From: Symbiodinium natans
Taxonomy: Eukaryota; Sar; Dinophyceae; Suessiales; Symbiodiniaceae
Assembly: GCA_905221605.1 (NCBI GenBank)
Contig: CAJNDS010001079.1
Span: 328,501-392,500, forward strand
Direction of reading: 5' to 3'
Length of the DNA stretch: 64,000 bases
The notes beneath the pieces are model-generated. The model did not search any database and was not told where the DNA came from. It saw only the letters and a list, made by a program, of their open reading frames with translations. The number at the start of each line of letters is the position of its first letter. Within the stretch, counting starts at the first letter, position 1. Shown here piece after piece: positions 11,301 through 21,928 of this stretch. The position numbers and the translations under genes were made by a program.

Positions 11301-11858
11301 AAAAAGCAACAACAAAAAAAGGCGAGAAGCGAAAAGCAGGAAGCTAGGTGCAATAAACGGCGGGACAAGACAAGCACAACGCAAACGCGAAAGGCAAAAC
11401 AAGTAAGGGGAGGGGGGGGGGGGGGGGTGTGGAACGTTAAATTATGTTCCGAGTCAACCCTGGCCTTTGCTCTCCTGTCCGAACTTGTCCTCGTCACAGG
11501 CTGCTTCCGGATCGTTGCACGCCTCCTTGTCTTCGGACCTCCTGCCCCCCGGCTCCACGGCCCTCGCGGCATAGTGGCCTGGGGACACGTAGGGGGCTTG
11601 GGCCATCATCTGCTGCGCATAGGGGCCCGGGATCGCTGTGGAGCCTTGCACGGGCTTGTAGAGCTGCGCCTTCAATGAACTTGGAACCCTAGCAAAAATT
11701 ATAACTACAGCTGCTTTATGATAGTACCCCATAATTCCAGCTGTTTCTTAGGAATCATTATAGTACCAAAAAAAACTCATTCCCAACCATCCCTAAGGCA
11801 CCACATAGGGGCCATAGGCATCGCCGCGGAAATGGCCCTGGAGGAGCATGGCGGACAT
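8331..11858 (-). CDS. DHHC-family (DHYC) protein S-acyltransferase, 13 exons
   Basis: Spliced by eye from 13 minus-strand exons: 11858-11800, 11688-11475, 11081-10998, 10604-10485, 10309-10239, 10088-10015, 9790-9702, 9558-9478, 9228-9145, 9042-9001, 8848-8783, 8703-8675, 8391-8331. The sum is 1,074 nt, 357 residues plus stop, with phase kept at every junction. The order matches palmitoyltransferases: Pro/Gln/Tyr-rich cytosolic N terminus; TM1; TM2 followed by the DPG motif (RADPGQ); the cysteine-rich domain with LPKRTHKSW and RRYDHYCKWLQNVVGLLNHR; TM3 and TM4; a TTxE-like RNETAQEW; an acidic tail; and NCFNFWCQPRW before the stop. The family transfers palmitate to cysteines of membrane-associated proteins through the DHHC cysteine; DHYC variants exist in yeast Akr1. 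The start is the ATG at 11858, 17 nt after a CAAG acceptor suitable for trans-splicing. Donors are GT, GC or GA. Introns hold telomere repeats. The weakest boundaries are the exon 2 donor and exon 3 acceptor. Confidence 0.85.
9043..9144 (-). mobile_element. Introner A copy 3 (intron 9 of acyltransferase gene)
   Basis: Starts GCTTGGTAGCCCAGTGG and ends GGGCTACCAAG. Almost all of the interior is a telomere-repeat array (9051-9115, CCCTAAA on plus). The flanks repeat GTGG on both sides. Confidence 0.7.
9229..9477 (-). mobile_element. Introner A copy 2 (intron 8 of acyltransferase gene)
   Basis: Starts GCTTGCTGGCCCAGTGG and ends CGACTGGGTTGCCAAG, matching the termini of the neighbouring introns. 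It contains a TTTAGGG/TTTGGGG array at about 9283-9350. The flanks repeat GAAG on both sides. The last intron bases stay open in the exon frame, so a naive ORF would extend the exon wrongly. Confidence 0.7.
9559..9701 (-). mobile_element. Introner A copy 1 (intron 7 of acyltransferase gene)
   Basis: This intron starts GCTTGGCAGCCCAGTGG and ends TTACTGGGCTACTAAG, which are inverted repeats of each other. A CCCTAAA array (about 9590-9626 on the plus strand) lies inside. The flanking exons read GAA before and GAA after the intron, a possible target duplication. The donor is GC. Confidence 0.7.
9791..10014 (-). mobile_element. Introner B copy split by telomere array (intron 6 of acyltransferase gene)
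   Basis: The minus strand begins GAGACTCGGTAGGCC and ends GGCCATCCTAG. Its body matches two other copies (47,726-47,826 and 61,268-61,370) but is interrupted by a TTTAGGG-type array at 9821-9893. Splicing from the GA donor restores the family motif NHREFF exactly. Confidence 0.6.
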
Positions 11859-12067
11859 AACAGTGGACCGGGAAGCTTGAGAGAAGGCCTGCGAGTCGTG
11901 TGCAAGTTGGCATCCTCCCTGTGATGTCACGTGGAGGAGTCTGGTCTCCCTCTAGGACCTACTTTGGGTTTGGGGTTTAGGGTTTAGGGTTTAGGGTGTA
12001 GGGTGTAGGGTTGAGGGTTTAGGGCACTGGCAACTTAGAACCCAAAACCCCCAAGCCCCAAGCCTAC

Positions 12068-15000
12068 TGAGCGCGCAGCAGTACGGGTCCTCGGTGGCTT
12101 GCTGGATCGCCCGCGCCCAGCGGTCATGCCTGCAGGAGGGGACAACGAACAAAGAGGCTGGGGGTTTGGGGTTTGGGGTTTAGGGTTTAGGGTTTAGGGT
12201 TTAAGGCTTAGGGTGGTTTAGGCAGTTTTAGGGTGTCGGGTTAAAAAGGGGCTCAGAGTTTAGGGTTGAGGGTTCAGGGGAGGGGGGCTTTGGGATGAAG
12301 AGGCCGAAACCCTAAGCTTTAAACCCTGCTGACTGGGCCCCAATGTTGCCCAAAGGGGGTTCGGTAGCTGGCTCCCCAAACCCAAGGGTACGACCTTAGC
12401 GGCCGGAGATTACTTAGGGGTTGGGGTCGGGCTTAGGGTTTAGGGCTCCTTGACCATCTGAACGAGAAGCCCGACGCCATGAACCCCAAACGGCCACACA
12501 CGCACCCCAAAATGCAACAACCACACCCGAACCGCACGCGAAACCCCCAAAACCCCCCTAAACCCGAACTAACTCTCCCCTGAAAAGCCCCTAAAACCCC
12601 CTAATCCCCCCTAACACCCCCTAAAACACCCCGAGCCCCAAACCCCCATAGCCTTAAACCCCAAACCCCAAACCCAAACCCCCCGAAACCCTGAGCCCCA
12701 AACCCCCTAAACCCTGACCCCGGAGCACTAAACAACCCTAAACCCTAAACCCCTTGACCATCAACCCTAAGCCCTCAAACCTCAAAAACCCTAAGCCCCA
12801 AACCTCAAACCTCCAAAACGCTGAACCCTGAGCCCTAAATAAACCCCCTGAACCCTAAACCTTGAACCCTAAACCCTACATCCCCTAACCCCCCACCCCA
12901 ACCCTAAACTTCAAACCTCCTAACTGCTAAACCCTAAGCCCCCTTACACCCTAAACGCGTAAACCCTAAACTTCCTAACCCTAAACCCTAAACCCCAGAC
13001 CTCAAAACCCTAGACCCCAAACCTCCTAAACCCTAACCGCAAACCTCCAAAACCCTGAACCGCAAACCTCCTAAACCCTAAACCCTAAACCCTAAACCCT
13101 AAACCCCCCAAAATCCCAAAGCATCCCAGGGGAACGCCTGGGGCTCACGAGGAGCTCGGCAGAGCTGTGGGACCCCACCGAATAGACGCCCTACGAAGGG
13201 GTGGGGTTTAGGGTTTAGGGTTTAGGGTTTAGGGTTTAGGGTTTAGGGTTTAGGGTTTAGGGTTTAGGGTTTAGGGTTTAGGGTTTAGGGTTTAGGGTTT
13301 AGGGTTTAGGGTTTAGGGTTTAGGGTTTAGGGTTTAGGGTTTCTGGTTTAGGGTTTAGGGTTTAGGGTTTAGGGTTTAGGGTTTAGGGTTTAGGGTTTAG
13401 GGTTTAGGGTTTAGGGTTTAGGGTTTAGGGTTTAGGGTTTAGGGTTTAGGGTTTAGGGTTTAGGGTTGAGGGTTTAGGGTTTAGGGGGCTGCCCAGTAAC
13501 CCAGGCTTTTTAAACCAACTAGAACTGTACTTATAACCCACTTACAAGACCCTAAGGTGCCCTAAGATGGTCATGAGTGCAGTTATAAGTACAGTTCTAC
13601 TAGGCTGCCCAGTCACCTAGGCTTAAAAAGAGTGCCCTTTTTTGCTTAAAGGGGTTTACAAGGAAACCTAAACCCCCCAAAAAGGGAATACTTAAAAAGG
13701 GTGCCCTTTTTGCTTAAAGGGGTTTATAAGGGAACCTAAACCCCCAAAAAGGGAATAAGGGTACTACTGGGCATCCTAGCTAATCTATTTCATACAGGGT
13801 GTAGGGCTGAAGGGCTAGGGGTTGATTATACCCAAAGCCATGAACCTTAAACCCAGCTTAAGTTAAGGCCAAGGCCCCAAACCCGCTGTCCCACTGCAGG
13901 AGCCTCACCCACAAAGCCCCGACTCCCTCAACGTGAATCCTGGAGTCTGAAAACCACGCATGCGCCAGCCCGAAACCCTAAACCCTAAAGCCCCTGAACC
14001 CGAAAAGCTCCTGAAACCCGAAAATTCTAAATCCCAAGCCGCAAAACCTTAAGACCCTAAAGCCCCAAAACCCCAGAACCCCAAAACCCTATCTAAAAAT
14101 CCAACGAAATGCACTCATGTAAAACCCTTGAACCGCAAAACCCTAACCTAAACCCAACGAAATACCCATGTAAGACGCCCTAAACCCTAAACCCTAAACC
14201 CTAAACCCTAAACCCTAAACCCTAAACCCTAAACCGACCTCCCAGGGAAGCCACCATGCGCGCGGCCCCCGCCGGCCTGGTGCCATCTACTGGGTTCGGG
14301 GCTTAGGGCTTAGGGGCAGAAGGTAGGACCTCGTGCGGTTCTCTTTGCTGCTAGTGCAAATTTCGTAAACCCTAAACCCTAGATCTTAAACCCTAAGCCC
14401 GAAGCCCAAAGCCTTAAGCCCTAAGCCCTAAACCCTTACTTGATTATCTATCCCTTCCGCACGCAAACAAACCCTCAGCCCCAAGGCCCTAAACCTCAAA
14501 ATCTTCGAACCTTGAAGCCGCCGACCGTCTTATGTTGTTATGTTGCTATTGAATCACATTAGTATATCTTGCTATGATTATGTTGTTTTATATATTCTTA
14601 TGTCATTCTTTCATATATCATCATGTTGTTAGGCGATGCTGCGATTATATTACTATAGCGTTATATTTAATGTATTAATATGCCATTCGATTACTATATT
14701 TTATGTTATTGTATTGTTCTCGTACTAGTTACTACATTTCTATCGTTGTAGTACTATGTTGGTACATTACTATACATTGCTATACTACTATTCTCAACAG
14801 CCGAAGGGTTGGGTTTCTGTCTCTAGAGTCGAGAGGTGGGAGGGGGGGGGGGGGGCATTTGCCGCCGCGGAGCCCTCGGAAGGGAACACGGAACAGAACG
14901 GACAGAACTTGATCATTCCTGTCTTGCTGGCTGTTGGGTTGCACAGCTGCGTTGATTCTGCTACGATGTCATGTTATGCCGCTATTGCAGTGTCATATTC

Positions 15001-18000
15001 ATGTACGATGATATTAGTATACATGTCATAGTATCATGTTGTTTTCCGAGTATAGTGTGGTTTTCACATCTTAACATCTTGTCTTCGTATTATTGCATGA
15101 TACTAACTATATATAATTTACAGCATGTTGATATGTTGATATTTACACGTTTTTATTTTGCTGTATTTTAAGCTCTCCAGGTCCCCGGCGGTGCTCCGGC
15201 AGGAAAAGGTTCTGCCTGGAAGGAATCACGTTCAGCGCAGTGGCCTTGCCAGCTCAGGGCTCCAGGGCGTGGAGGCATGTAGGGTTTAGGGTTTAGGGTT
15301 TAGGGTTTAGGGTTTAGGGTTTAGGGTTTCGGGTTTCGGGTTTCGGGTTTAGGGTTTAGGGTTTAGGGTGCCTGCCAGCTGCCTGCCAGCTGCCTGCCAG
15401 CTGTATTCTTTTTCTAGATCTAGATTTAGGGTTGTCGGATGTAGGCTTAGATATTGAGCTTGGGGCTTATGCTCTTTGCACGAGGGGCGCGCGGGCCGCA
15501 GGCCGTGTGGTCGTTTAAGGGTTGGGGGGAAGCTGGGGCGCACAGGTGCAGAATCTAGTTGGGTAGCCGGCGGTCGCAACTGCAGAGAAAAGAAGCACAG
15601 CGCAACACGCCGACGGGACGACAAAAAATGCTCATGACAACGGAAATGGTAGTGACGACGGCATTGATAATGGTAAGGTACTGAGAAGAATGACAATGGT
15701 AATTCTCGTATTCTGAATACTCATATTCAAAACAAAACATGCTAATACCGAAACTCATAGGGTTCTGCGTTTAACTTCAAACCCTCAACCAACGCTGATT
15801 TCCCAAATCATCGAACCGTCCGGGGCGGCTGCATGGGGCTCAAAGCTGGCTCCTGCCGACACGCTGCGGGCAAAGCCTGTCGTCAGAATGAGGGTTTAGG
15901 ATTTAGGTTTAGGGTTTAGGGTTTAGGGTTTAGGGTTTGGGGTTTGGGGTTTGGGGTTTGGGGTTTGGGGCTTAGGGTTTAGGGCCTAGGGCTTAGGGCT
16001 TAGGGCTTAGGGCTTAGGGCTTAGGGCTTAGGGTTTAGGGTTTAGGGTTTAGGGTTTAGGGTTTAGGGCCTTTAGGGTTTGTGTGGGCTCCCTTCGGCTT
16101 CATAGCGGCTAAACTCGTGTTTTAAAGGGTCTGGGACTTAGGGTTTAGGGCTTAATGTGTATCCGCGTCGATGGTTTGGACAGCAGCAGCACACTGACCC
16201 CTAAACCCGAAACCCTATAAAACCAAAAGCCTAAACCCTAAACCCTATACACTAAACCTTAAGCAGACCGTCAGTCACAGCGGGCGTAGCCACACTGCAC
16301 TCCCTGAGGTGTGGCTACCCAGGGCTTGGGATGTTTCAGGGTTGGGTGTAGGGTTTTAGGCTTTAAGGGTTTAGGGCCTAAGGTTTAGGGTTTAGGGTTT
16401 AGGGTTTAGGGCTTAGGGCTGTAGAGGCTGGAGCAAAAAACAACAAAAACTCCTGATGTACAAATACCGCCACACCCGACGGAAGCCAGCCGCGGTACTT
16501 GCAGGCTTGCGCGCAGTTGCAAGTAGGGTTTAGGGTTTAGGGTTTAGGGTTTAGGGTTTAGGGTTTAGGGTTTAGGGTTTAGGGTTTAGGGTTTAGGGTT
16601 TAGGGTTTAGGGTTTAGGGTTTAGGGTTTAGGGTTTAGGGTTTAGGGTTTAGGGTTTAGGGTTTAGGGTGCACATATGGCCTGCACCCAAGTTCAAAACT
16701 CAGAAGCCATTAGTCTGGCCTCCCCACTTTTTGAATCTAAAGTGCCCATAAGCCCTGAACCCCTGAACCTAAACCCCCTAAACCCCAAAACCCTGAACTC
16801 CAACCCCTCAACCCCGAACCCTACAACCCTGAACCCGAAACTCCTGAACCCCATGAACCCCAAAACCCTGAACCCTGAACCCTAAACCCTGGACCCTAAA
16901 CCCTAAACCCTAAACCCTAAACCCGAAATCCCTAAACCCCAAACCCTTCAAGTGGGCCCGGGACCCATGGCAGCTCTCGCCCCCACGCTGTGTCGCGGTG
17001 CCACAGAAATGCCGGCTTCAGCCGGGCGTCGGAGATTAAGGGCTTGAGAGCTAGGGTTTAGGGTTTAGGGTTTAGGGTTTAGGGTTCCGGGTTTAGGGTT
17101 TAGGATTTAAGGTTTAGGGTTGGGTTTTAGGGTTAGGGGTTTAGGGTTTAGGGTTTAGGGTTTAGGGTTTAGGGTTTAGGGTTTGTTTAGGGTTTATTTA
17201 GGGTTTAGTGAGGGTTTAGGGTTTTGTGTGCTGTGTTCAGGACACCTGGCTGCCAATTGCTTTTAGAGCGTCTAACTTTCACAAAGGGCCTGGAAAAGCT
17301 GAACGTGAGGGGCATGGTTCCGCTCATGCGCGCATGTCTCATAAAAGGCTGGATGAGTGGCACGCTGCGAAAAACGAGATCTGGCGCTGCGCAGTTGCTT
17401 GACCCTGGCTATGCAAGTGGTTCGGGGTTCAGGGGTTGACGTAGTCTTGTGCAGACTGAACACAAAAGTCTCAACCCGATATCCCTACACCCTGAGCACT
17501 GAGCCCACAGCCTTAAAATCCATTGAAGCTCTAGAAGCTTCAACCCCCGAAAAAAACCTCAAACTGTAAGCCGTGTTCAAAACGCCCTTTTTCCCCCGCC
17601 ATGAACTGCATAAGCCGAAAATAAGTCAAAAAACACTACATAAAAAGTAAAAAAAAAATCTAGCACCCATTAAAAGACGATGCCTTGTCAAAACGCCACA
17701 CCCGGCTAAACCAACCCTAGTTCCAAAACAACATGTCATCGAAACCTTGTCACCCCCAAAAAAAACAAAAAGATAAAACTAAAAATAAAATACCAATCCG
17801 AAACCTACGACACTCCAAAAGAAACAAAAGGGCCCAGCCCAGTCAAAGAAGACCCAGACCCCACAGACGAATTGCGGCCCCAAACCTCAAAACCCAAACT
17901 CCAACCCCCCACCCCTAAACCCTGAATCCTAAACCCCAACCAAAAACCCGAAACCCTTGTTGCACCCTGAGCCTTATACCCTGCTTGCATCCTAAAACCG

Positions 18001-19003
18001 AAGCCCTCATAATGACGCATTAAACCCTAAACCCCGAATTCAGCCCCAAACATACTTTGAACCTAAAAACCTTAAATGAGCCCTAAACCCTAAACCCTAA
18101 ACCCTAAACCCTGAACCTTAAGCCCCCCCCCCCCAAATTGAACCCTTAACCCTGAACTTAAGGGTGCTGTGGTTGGCATCGTCAGGTCGAGAAAGTCTTA
18201 CAAAACCCCAAGCTCTAAAGCCACGTTTAGGGCGTAAGGTTTAGGGCTTAGGGCTTTGGGATTAGGGTTTAGGGTTTAGGCTTTCGGGTTTGGGCTTAGG
18301 GTTTAGGGTTTAGGGTTTGGGGTTTGGGGTTTGGGGCTTAGGGTTTAGGGCCTAGGGCTTAGGGCTTAGGGCTTAGGGTTTAGGGTTTAGGGTTTAGGGT
18401 TTAAAGTTTAGGGTTTAGGGTTTAGGGTTTAGGGTTTAGGGTTTAGGGTTTAGGGTTAGGGTTTAGGGGTCTCTTGAGAGCCGCGGGCCCGCTGTGGTGG
18501 CGAAGGGCGTGAAGGCCAGCAGCAAGGCAATGCGACGCAGGTGGTAGGCCCTGGGGGCTTTTGGGGGGTTTAGGGTTTAGGGTTTAGGGTTTAGGGTTTA
18601 GGGTTAGGGTTTAGGGTTTAGGGTTTATAGGGTTTAGGGTTTAGGGTTTAGGGTTTAGGGTTTAGGGTTTGGGGTTTAGGGTTTAGGGCTTAGGGTTTTA
18701 GGGGTTTGGGTTTAGGGTTAAGGGGGTGGGGGTTTTGGGGGGTTCAAGCTTCGGGGGCTTTGGGAGCTTCAAGGTTTGGGGGCTGTGGGGGGGTTTGAGG
18801 TTTGGGGTTTGGGGGCTTTGGGGGGTTTAAGGTTTGGGGGCTTTTGGGGTTTAAGGTTGTAGGTTTGGGTTTGAAGAGGCTTAAAGGCATAAGGGCCTAA
18901 GCGCTCGGGCCTTGCGATGCCGAGGAAGGTTGTTGCTGCGCGGAAGGCGAGTTTAAAGCACACGGCCTCTTCAAGAACCGCAAATGCTTACCGCACCTGA
19001 CAT
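12068..19003 (-). CDS. Multi-exon gene, partial model, with PH-domain-like C-terminal exon
   Basis: Function unknown. Proposed exons on the minus strand: 19003-18992 (ATG plus three codons, donor GTAAGC), 18966-18916 (AVCFKLAFRAATTFLGI, GC donor), 18550-~18475 (AYHLRRIALLLAFTPF, hydrophobic), 15863-15817 (VSAGASFEPHAAAPD), 15579-~15470 (LRPPATQLDSAPV, after a strong pyrimidine-rich acceptor), 13946-13883 (HVEGVGALWVRLLQW) and 12129-12068 (HDRWARAIQQATEDPYCCAL). The last resembles the C-terminal helix of a pleckstrin-homology domain, which binds phosphoinositides or proteins. Less certain islands lie near 17,015-16,940, 16,505-16,455, 14,290-14,240, 13,190-13,150 and 12,405-12,330. The first two exons join in phase; the others are not all linked. 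Gaps between islands are telomere arrays. It lies upstream of the acyltransferase gene in the same orientation. It could be more than one gene. Confidence 0.4.
12646..13112 (-). repeat. Degenerate CCCTAAA array
   Basis: About 460 bases of CCCTAAA mixed with CCCCAAA, CCTCAAA and CCCTGAG variants; becomes regular only at the right end. No gene seen. Confidence 0.85.
13203..13489 (+). repeat. Longest regular TTTAGGG array in the window
   Basis: About 41 units, interrupted by only one TTTCTGG and one TTGAGGG variant. Confidence 0.97.
13620..13775. repeat. Two adjacent ~69-bp copies of an introner-A-like element end
   Basis: CTTAAAAAG...GGGAATA occurs at about 13,621-13,690 and again at 13,691-13,757, and the second runs into GTACTACTGGGCATCCTAG, which resembles the introner A terminus. 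Just before, 13,518-13,610 holds arms of CTAGAACTGTACTTATAAC and its complement. Confidence 0.6.
14520..15175. other. AT-rich island without a gene
   Basis: About 650 bases rich in TATGTTGTTATGTTGCTAT-like motifs, with one G run at about 14,841. Composition differs sharply from the flanks. I see no convincing ORF on either strand. Confidence 0.6.
15893..16078 (+). repeat. TTTAGGG array with TTTGGGG and CTTAGGG blocks
   Basis: Variants come in homogeneous runs (TTTAGGG, then TTTGGGG, then CTTAGGG, then TTTAGGG). The same block order recurs at about 18,300-18,410. Confidence 0.9.
16523..16670 (+). repeat. Regular TTTAGGG array
   Basis: About 21 perfect units. Confidence 0.97.
17224..17439 (+). 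CDS. Uncertain plus-strand ORF
   Basis: 71 codons with protein-like composition (LERLTFTKGLEKLNVRG), following TTCAG. It opposes the orientation of the other genes. Function unknown; it may be chance. Confidence 0.2.
   Translation: MCAVFRTPGCQLLLERLTFTKGLEKLNVRGMVPLMRACLIKGWMSGTLRKTRSGAAQLLDPGYASGSGFRG
18224..18720 (+). repeat. TTTAGGG arrays flanking one exon-like island
   Basis: Arrays at 18,224-18,475 and 18,568-18,720 bracket the hydrophobic exon-like island 18,475-18,550. Confidence 0.9.
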
Positions 19004-19604
19004 CTTGGCTACCTGCGGGGGGGGGGGGGGGCGTGAAGCATGGCATAGCGCTGGCATGTGGTAGCAACTGTCAATCTGTTGAGCACGCCAACCCAAAAAC
19101 CCTAAACTCTAAACTCTAAACCCTAAGGTTGCGCCAACCCTTAACCCTACACCCTAAAACCTAAAACCTAAAACCTAAACCCTAAACCCTATATAAACCC
19201 TGAACCCTAAAGTCGGGAATGCTGTGTCGTCAGAACCTCCAGGATCTCCACGAAGCAACAGTCTGAATACTGGGTCCAGAACCTTCGTAGCCGAAAGCAT
19301 GCTTCCTTTTTTTCATGAAGTCACGCGGCTCAAACTGGCACGAGAGTCTCGGTGAGCTGGCAGCAGAAGTGCTTCAGCTAGCTGGATGCACGCCAGGCGC
19401 GTGGCACACGCGTGGCACAGCCCTATACAAGTTGTACAAATCACACAAGTCTCTTCTTCGTCGCTACTACAGAGAGGTTTCTCGATTTACAAGTCACAAA
19501 ACTGGCGGCGCTCGGTACCTCCGAGACACGAAGGCCGCCATGCAGGTGGCGTGGACACCGGGCCTGCCCGGTGTGCTTGACAGCGCCATCTGGAAAAATC
19601 GGGC

Positions 19605-20147
19605 CTAGGCCACAACCGCACGAATCAGCGACGGAAGACCTGCCAGGAGAATGGTCGAAGCACGGCAAGCGTTGGACTCTGCCTCGGTGTCCGAGCACGC
19701 ATGGCATTGATGTGACCAGGTAGCATCCGGGAAGGCAAGCTTGCACGCACCCTCGTTGCTGATGTCGCAGTGGCAGCCTGACTCTGCCCCATCTCCTGGC
19801 ACGTAGCAGCCCCATGAGGATGTGTGGCAGCAAGACCAGCATTCATGGGTCCACTGCTTGCCGCTTGTCTCACCGCAGACACGCTCAGAGACCTTACAGT
19901 CACAATCGTGAGAAGCTTCCACGAAACAACCCCAAGAGTAAGATTTCTGGCAGGTGGGGTGCTGCACGTTTGTCGCGGAGTCACATGTCCTGCAGCTATC
20001 TGTCCACGTTCCTCCCTGCGAGTGACAGGCAGCCTCCGTGACTGTACAGTCGCACTTGTGCTGTTGGACATCGTAGCAACCAATGCCGCTGCCTGCATGC
20101 ACGTGCACGATCTGCAGCAACAGGAGCTGGAGCATCCGGGAGGACAT
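19605..20147 (-). CDS. Secreted cysteine-rich three-module protein, copy 1
   Basis: A 180-residue intronless ORF. Residues 1-18 (MSSRMLQLLLLQIVHVHA) look like a signal peptide. Three modules of about 35-40 residues follow, each opening GCY or GCF, then CxC, a later Cys, W and CxxC near its end. Regular cysteines suggest disulphide-bonded extracellular repeats. The C-terminal ~17 residues are hydrophobic (STILLAGLPSLIRAVVA), which could be a GPI-anchor signal. The start is the ATG at 20147: an upstream in-frame extension exists here but a small indel throws it out of frame in copy 2, so the leader is probably untranslated. No family is recognised. The role is unknown; a cell-surface or secreted protein is inference. 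Confidence 0.75.
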   Translation of the reverse strand: MSSRMLQLLLLQIVHVHAGSGIGCYDVQQHKCDCTVTEAACHSQGGTWTDSCRTCDSATNVQHPTCQKSYSWGCFVEASHDCDCKVSERVCGETSGKQWTHECWSCCHTSSWGCYVPGDGAESGCHCDISNEGACKLAFPDATWSHQCHACSDTEAESNACRASTILLAGLPSLIRAVVA

Positions 20148-20768
20148 GATAGGCGAGGGCGGATATAGGTGGTGCAGTTGTTGAGCACTAGGCTTGGGTC
20201 GACACAAATGCCTGCGACCAGCATGCCACATCGCCCAGTAGAGAGCTGTGCTCTCAAGATTCCATCCTGACCGCCGAATCGCGCCACATGCAAGAAAACG
20301 GCTTCTCATGTTCTCCCCAGAACTGCTCACAAAACTCAACCTGCACACAACCTCGAAAGCCTAGAGGATGACCACAAAGCAACACGTAGGTCACTCATGA
20401 TTGGTTATTCACAAGGGAGCTGTCGAGGTTCCAGGGTGTAGTCTGAATACTAGGTCCAGAAAGCATGCTTTCTTTTCCCCTGGAGTCACATGGAGTCACG
20501 TCGCTCAAACTGCAACGAGAGTCTCGGTGAGCTGGCAGCAGAAGTGCTTCAGCTAGCTGGATGCACGCCAGGCGCGTGGAACAGCCCTATACAAGTTGTA
20601 CAAATCACACAAGTCTCTTCTTCGTCGCTACTACAGAGAGTTTTCTCGATTTACAAGTCACAAAACTGGCGGCGCTCGGTACCTCCGAGACACGAATGCC
20701 GCCATGAAGGTGGCGTGGACACCGGGCCTGCCCGGTGTGCTTGACAGTGCCATCTGGAAAAATCGGGC

Positions 20769-21311
20769 CTAGGCCACAACCGCACGAATCAGCGACAGAA
20801 GACCTGCCAGGAGAATGGTCGAAGCACGGCAAGCGTTGGACTCTGCCTCGGTGTCCGAGCACGCATGGCATTGATGTGACCAGGTAGCATCCGGGAAGGC
20901 AAGCTTGCACGCACCCTCGTTGCTGATGTCGCAGTGGCAGCCTGACTCTGCCCCATCTCCTGGCACGTAGCAGCCCCATGAGGATGTGTGGCAGCAAGAC
21001 CAGCATTCATGGGTCCACTGCTTGCCGCTTGTCTCACCGCAGACACGCTCAGAGACCTTACAGTCACAATCGTGAGAAGCTTCCACGAAACAACCCCAAG
21101 AGTAAGATTTCTGGCAGGTGGGGTGCTGCACGTTTGTCGCGGAGTCACATGTCCTGCAGCTATCTGTCCACGTTCCTCCCTGCGAGTGACAGGCAGCCTC
21201 CGTGACTGTACAGTCGCACTTGTGCTGTTGGACATCGTAGCAACCAATGCCGCTGCCTGCATGCACGTGCACGATCTGCAGCAACAGGAGCTGGAGCATC
21301 CGGGAGGACAT
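20769..21311 (-). CDS. Secreted cysteine-rich three-module protein, copy 2
   Basis: Same 180-residue protein as copy 1, with Leu instead of Pro in the hydrophobic tail (LLAGLLSLIRAVVA). Here the sequence upstream of the ATG at 21311 is in another frame because of an indel near 21,325, which supports that ATG as the start in all four copies. Confidence 0.75.
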   Translation of the reverse strand: MSSRMLQLLLLQIVHVHAGSGIGCYDVQQHKCDCTVTEAACHSQGGTWTDSCRTCDSATNVQHPTCQKSYSWGCFVEASHDCDCKVSERVCGETSGKQWTHECWSCCHTSSWGCYVPGDGAESGCHCDISNEGACKLAFPDATWSHQCHACSDTEAESNACRASTILLAGLLSLIRAVVA

Positions 21312-21928
21312 GATAGGCGAGGGCGGAATAGGTGGTGCAGTTGCTGAGCACTAGGCTTGGGTCGACACAAATGCCTGCGACCAGCATGCCACATCGCCCA
21401 GTAGAGAGCTGTGCTCTCAAGATTCCATCCTGGCCGAATCGCGCCACATGCAAGAAAACGGCTTCTCATGTTCTCCCCAGAACTGCTCACAAAACTCAAC
21501 CTGCACACAACCTCGAAAGCCTAGAGGATGACCACAAAGCAACACGTAGGTCACTCATGATTGGTTATTCACAAGGGAGCTGTCGAGGTTCCAGGGTGTA
21601 GTCTGAATACTAGGTCCAGAAAGCATGCTTTCTTTTCCCCTGGAGTCACATGGAGTCACGTCGCTCAAACTGCAACGAGAGTCTCGGTGAGCTGGCAGCA
21701 GAAGTGCTTCAGCTAGCTGGATGCACGCCAGGCGCGTGGCACAGCCCTATACAAGTTGTACAAATCACACAAGTCTTTTCTTCGTCGCTACTACAGAGAG
21801 TTTTCTCGATTTACAAGTCACAAAACTGGCGGCGCTCGGTACCTCCGAGACACGAATGCCGCCATGCAGGTGGCGTGGACACCGGGCCTGCCCGGTGTGC
21901 TTGACAGCGCCATCTGGAAAAATCGGGC

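Noticed and set aside
19605-20348. Longer 247-codon start for cysteine-rich copy 1
   Set aside because: Begins with GTG and the extra leader is frameshifted in copy 2; the internal ATG precedes a signal peptide in all copies.
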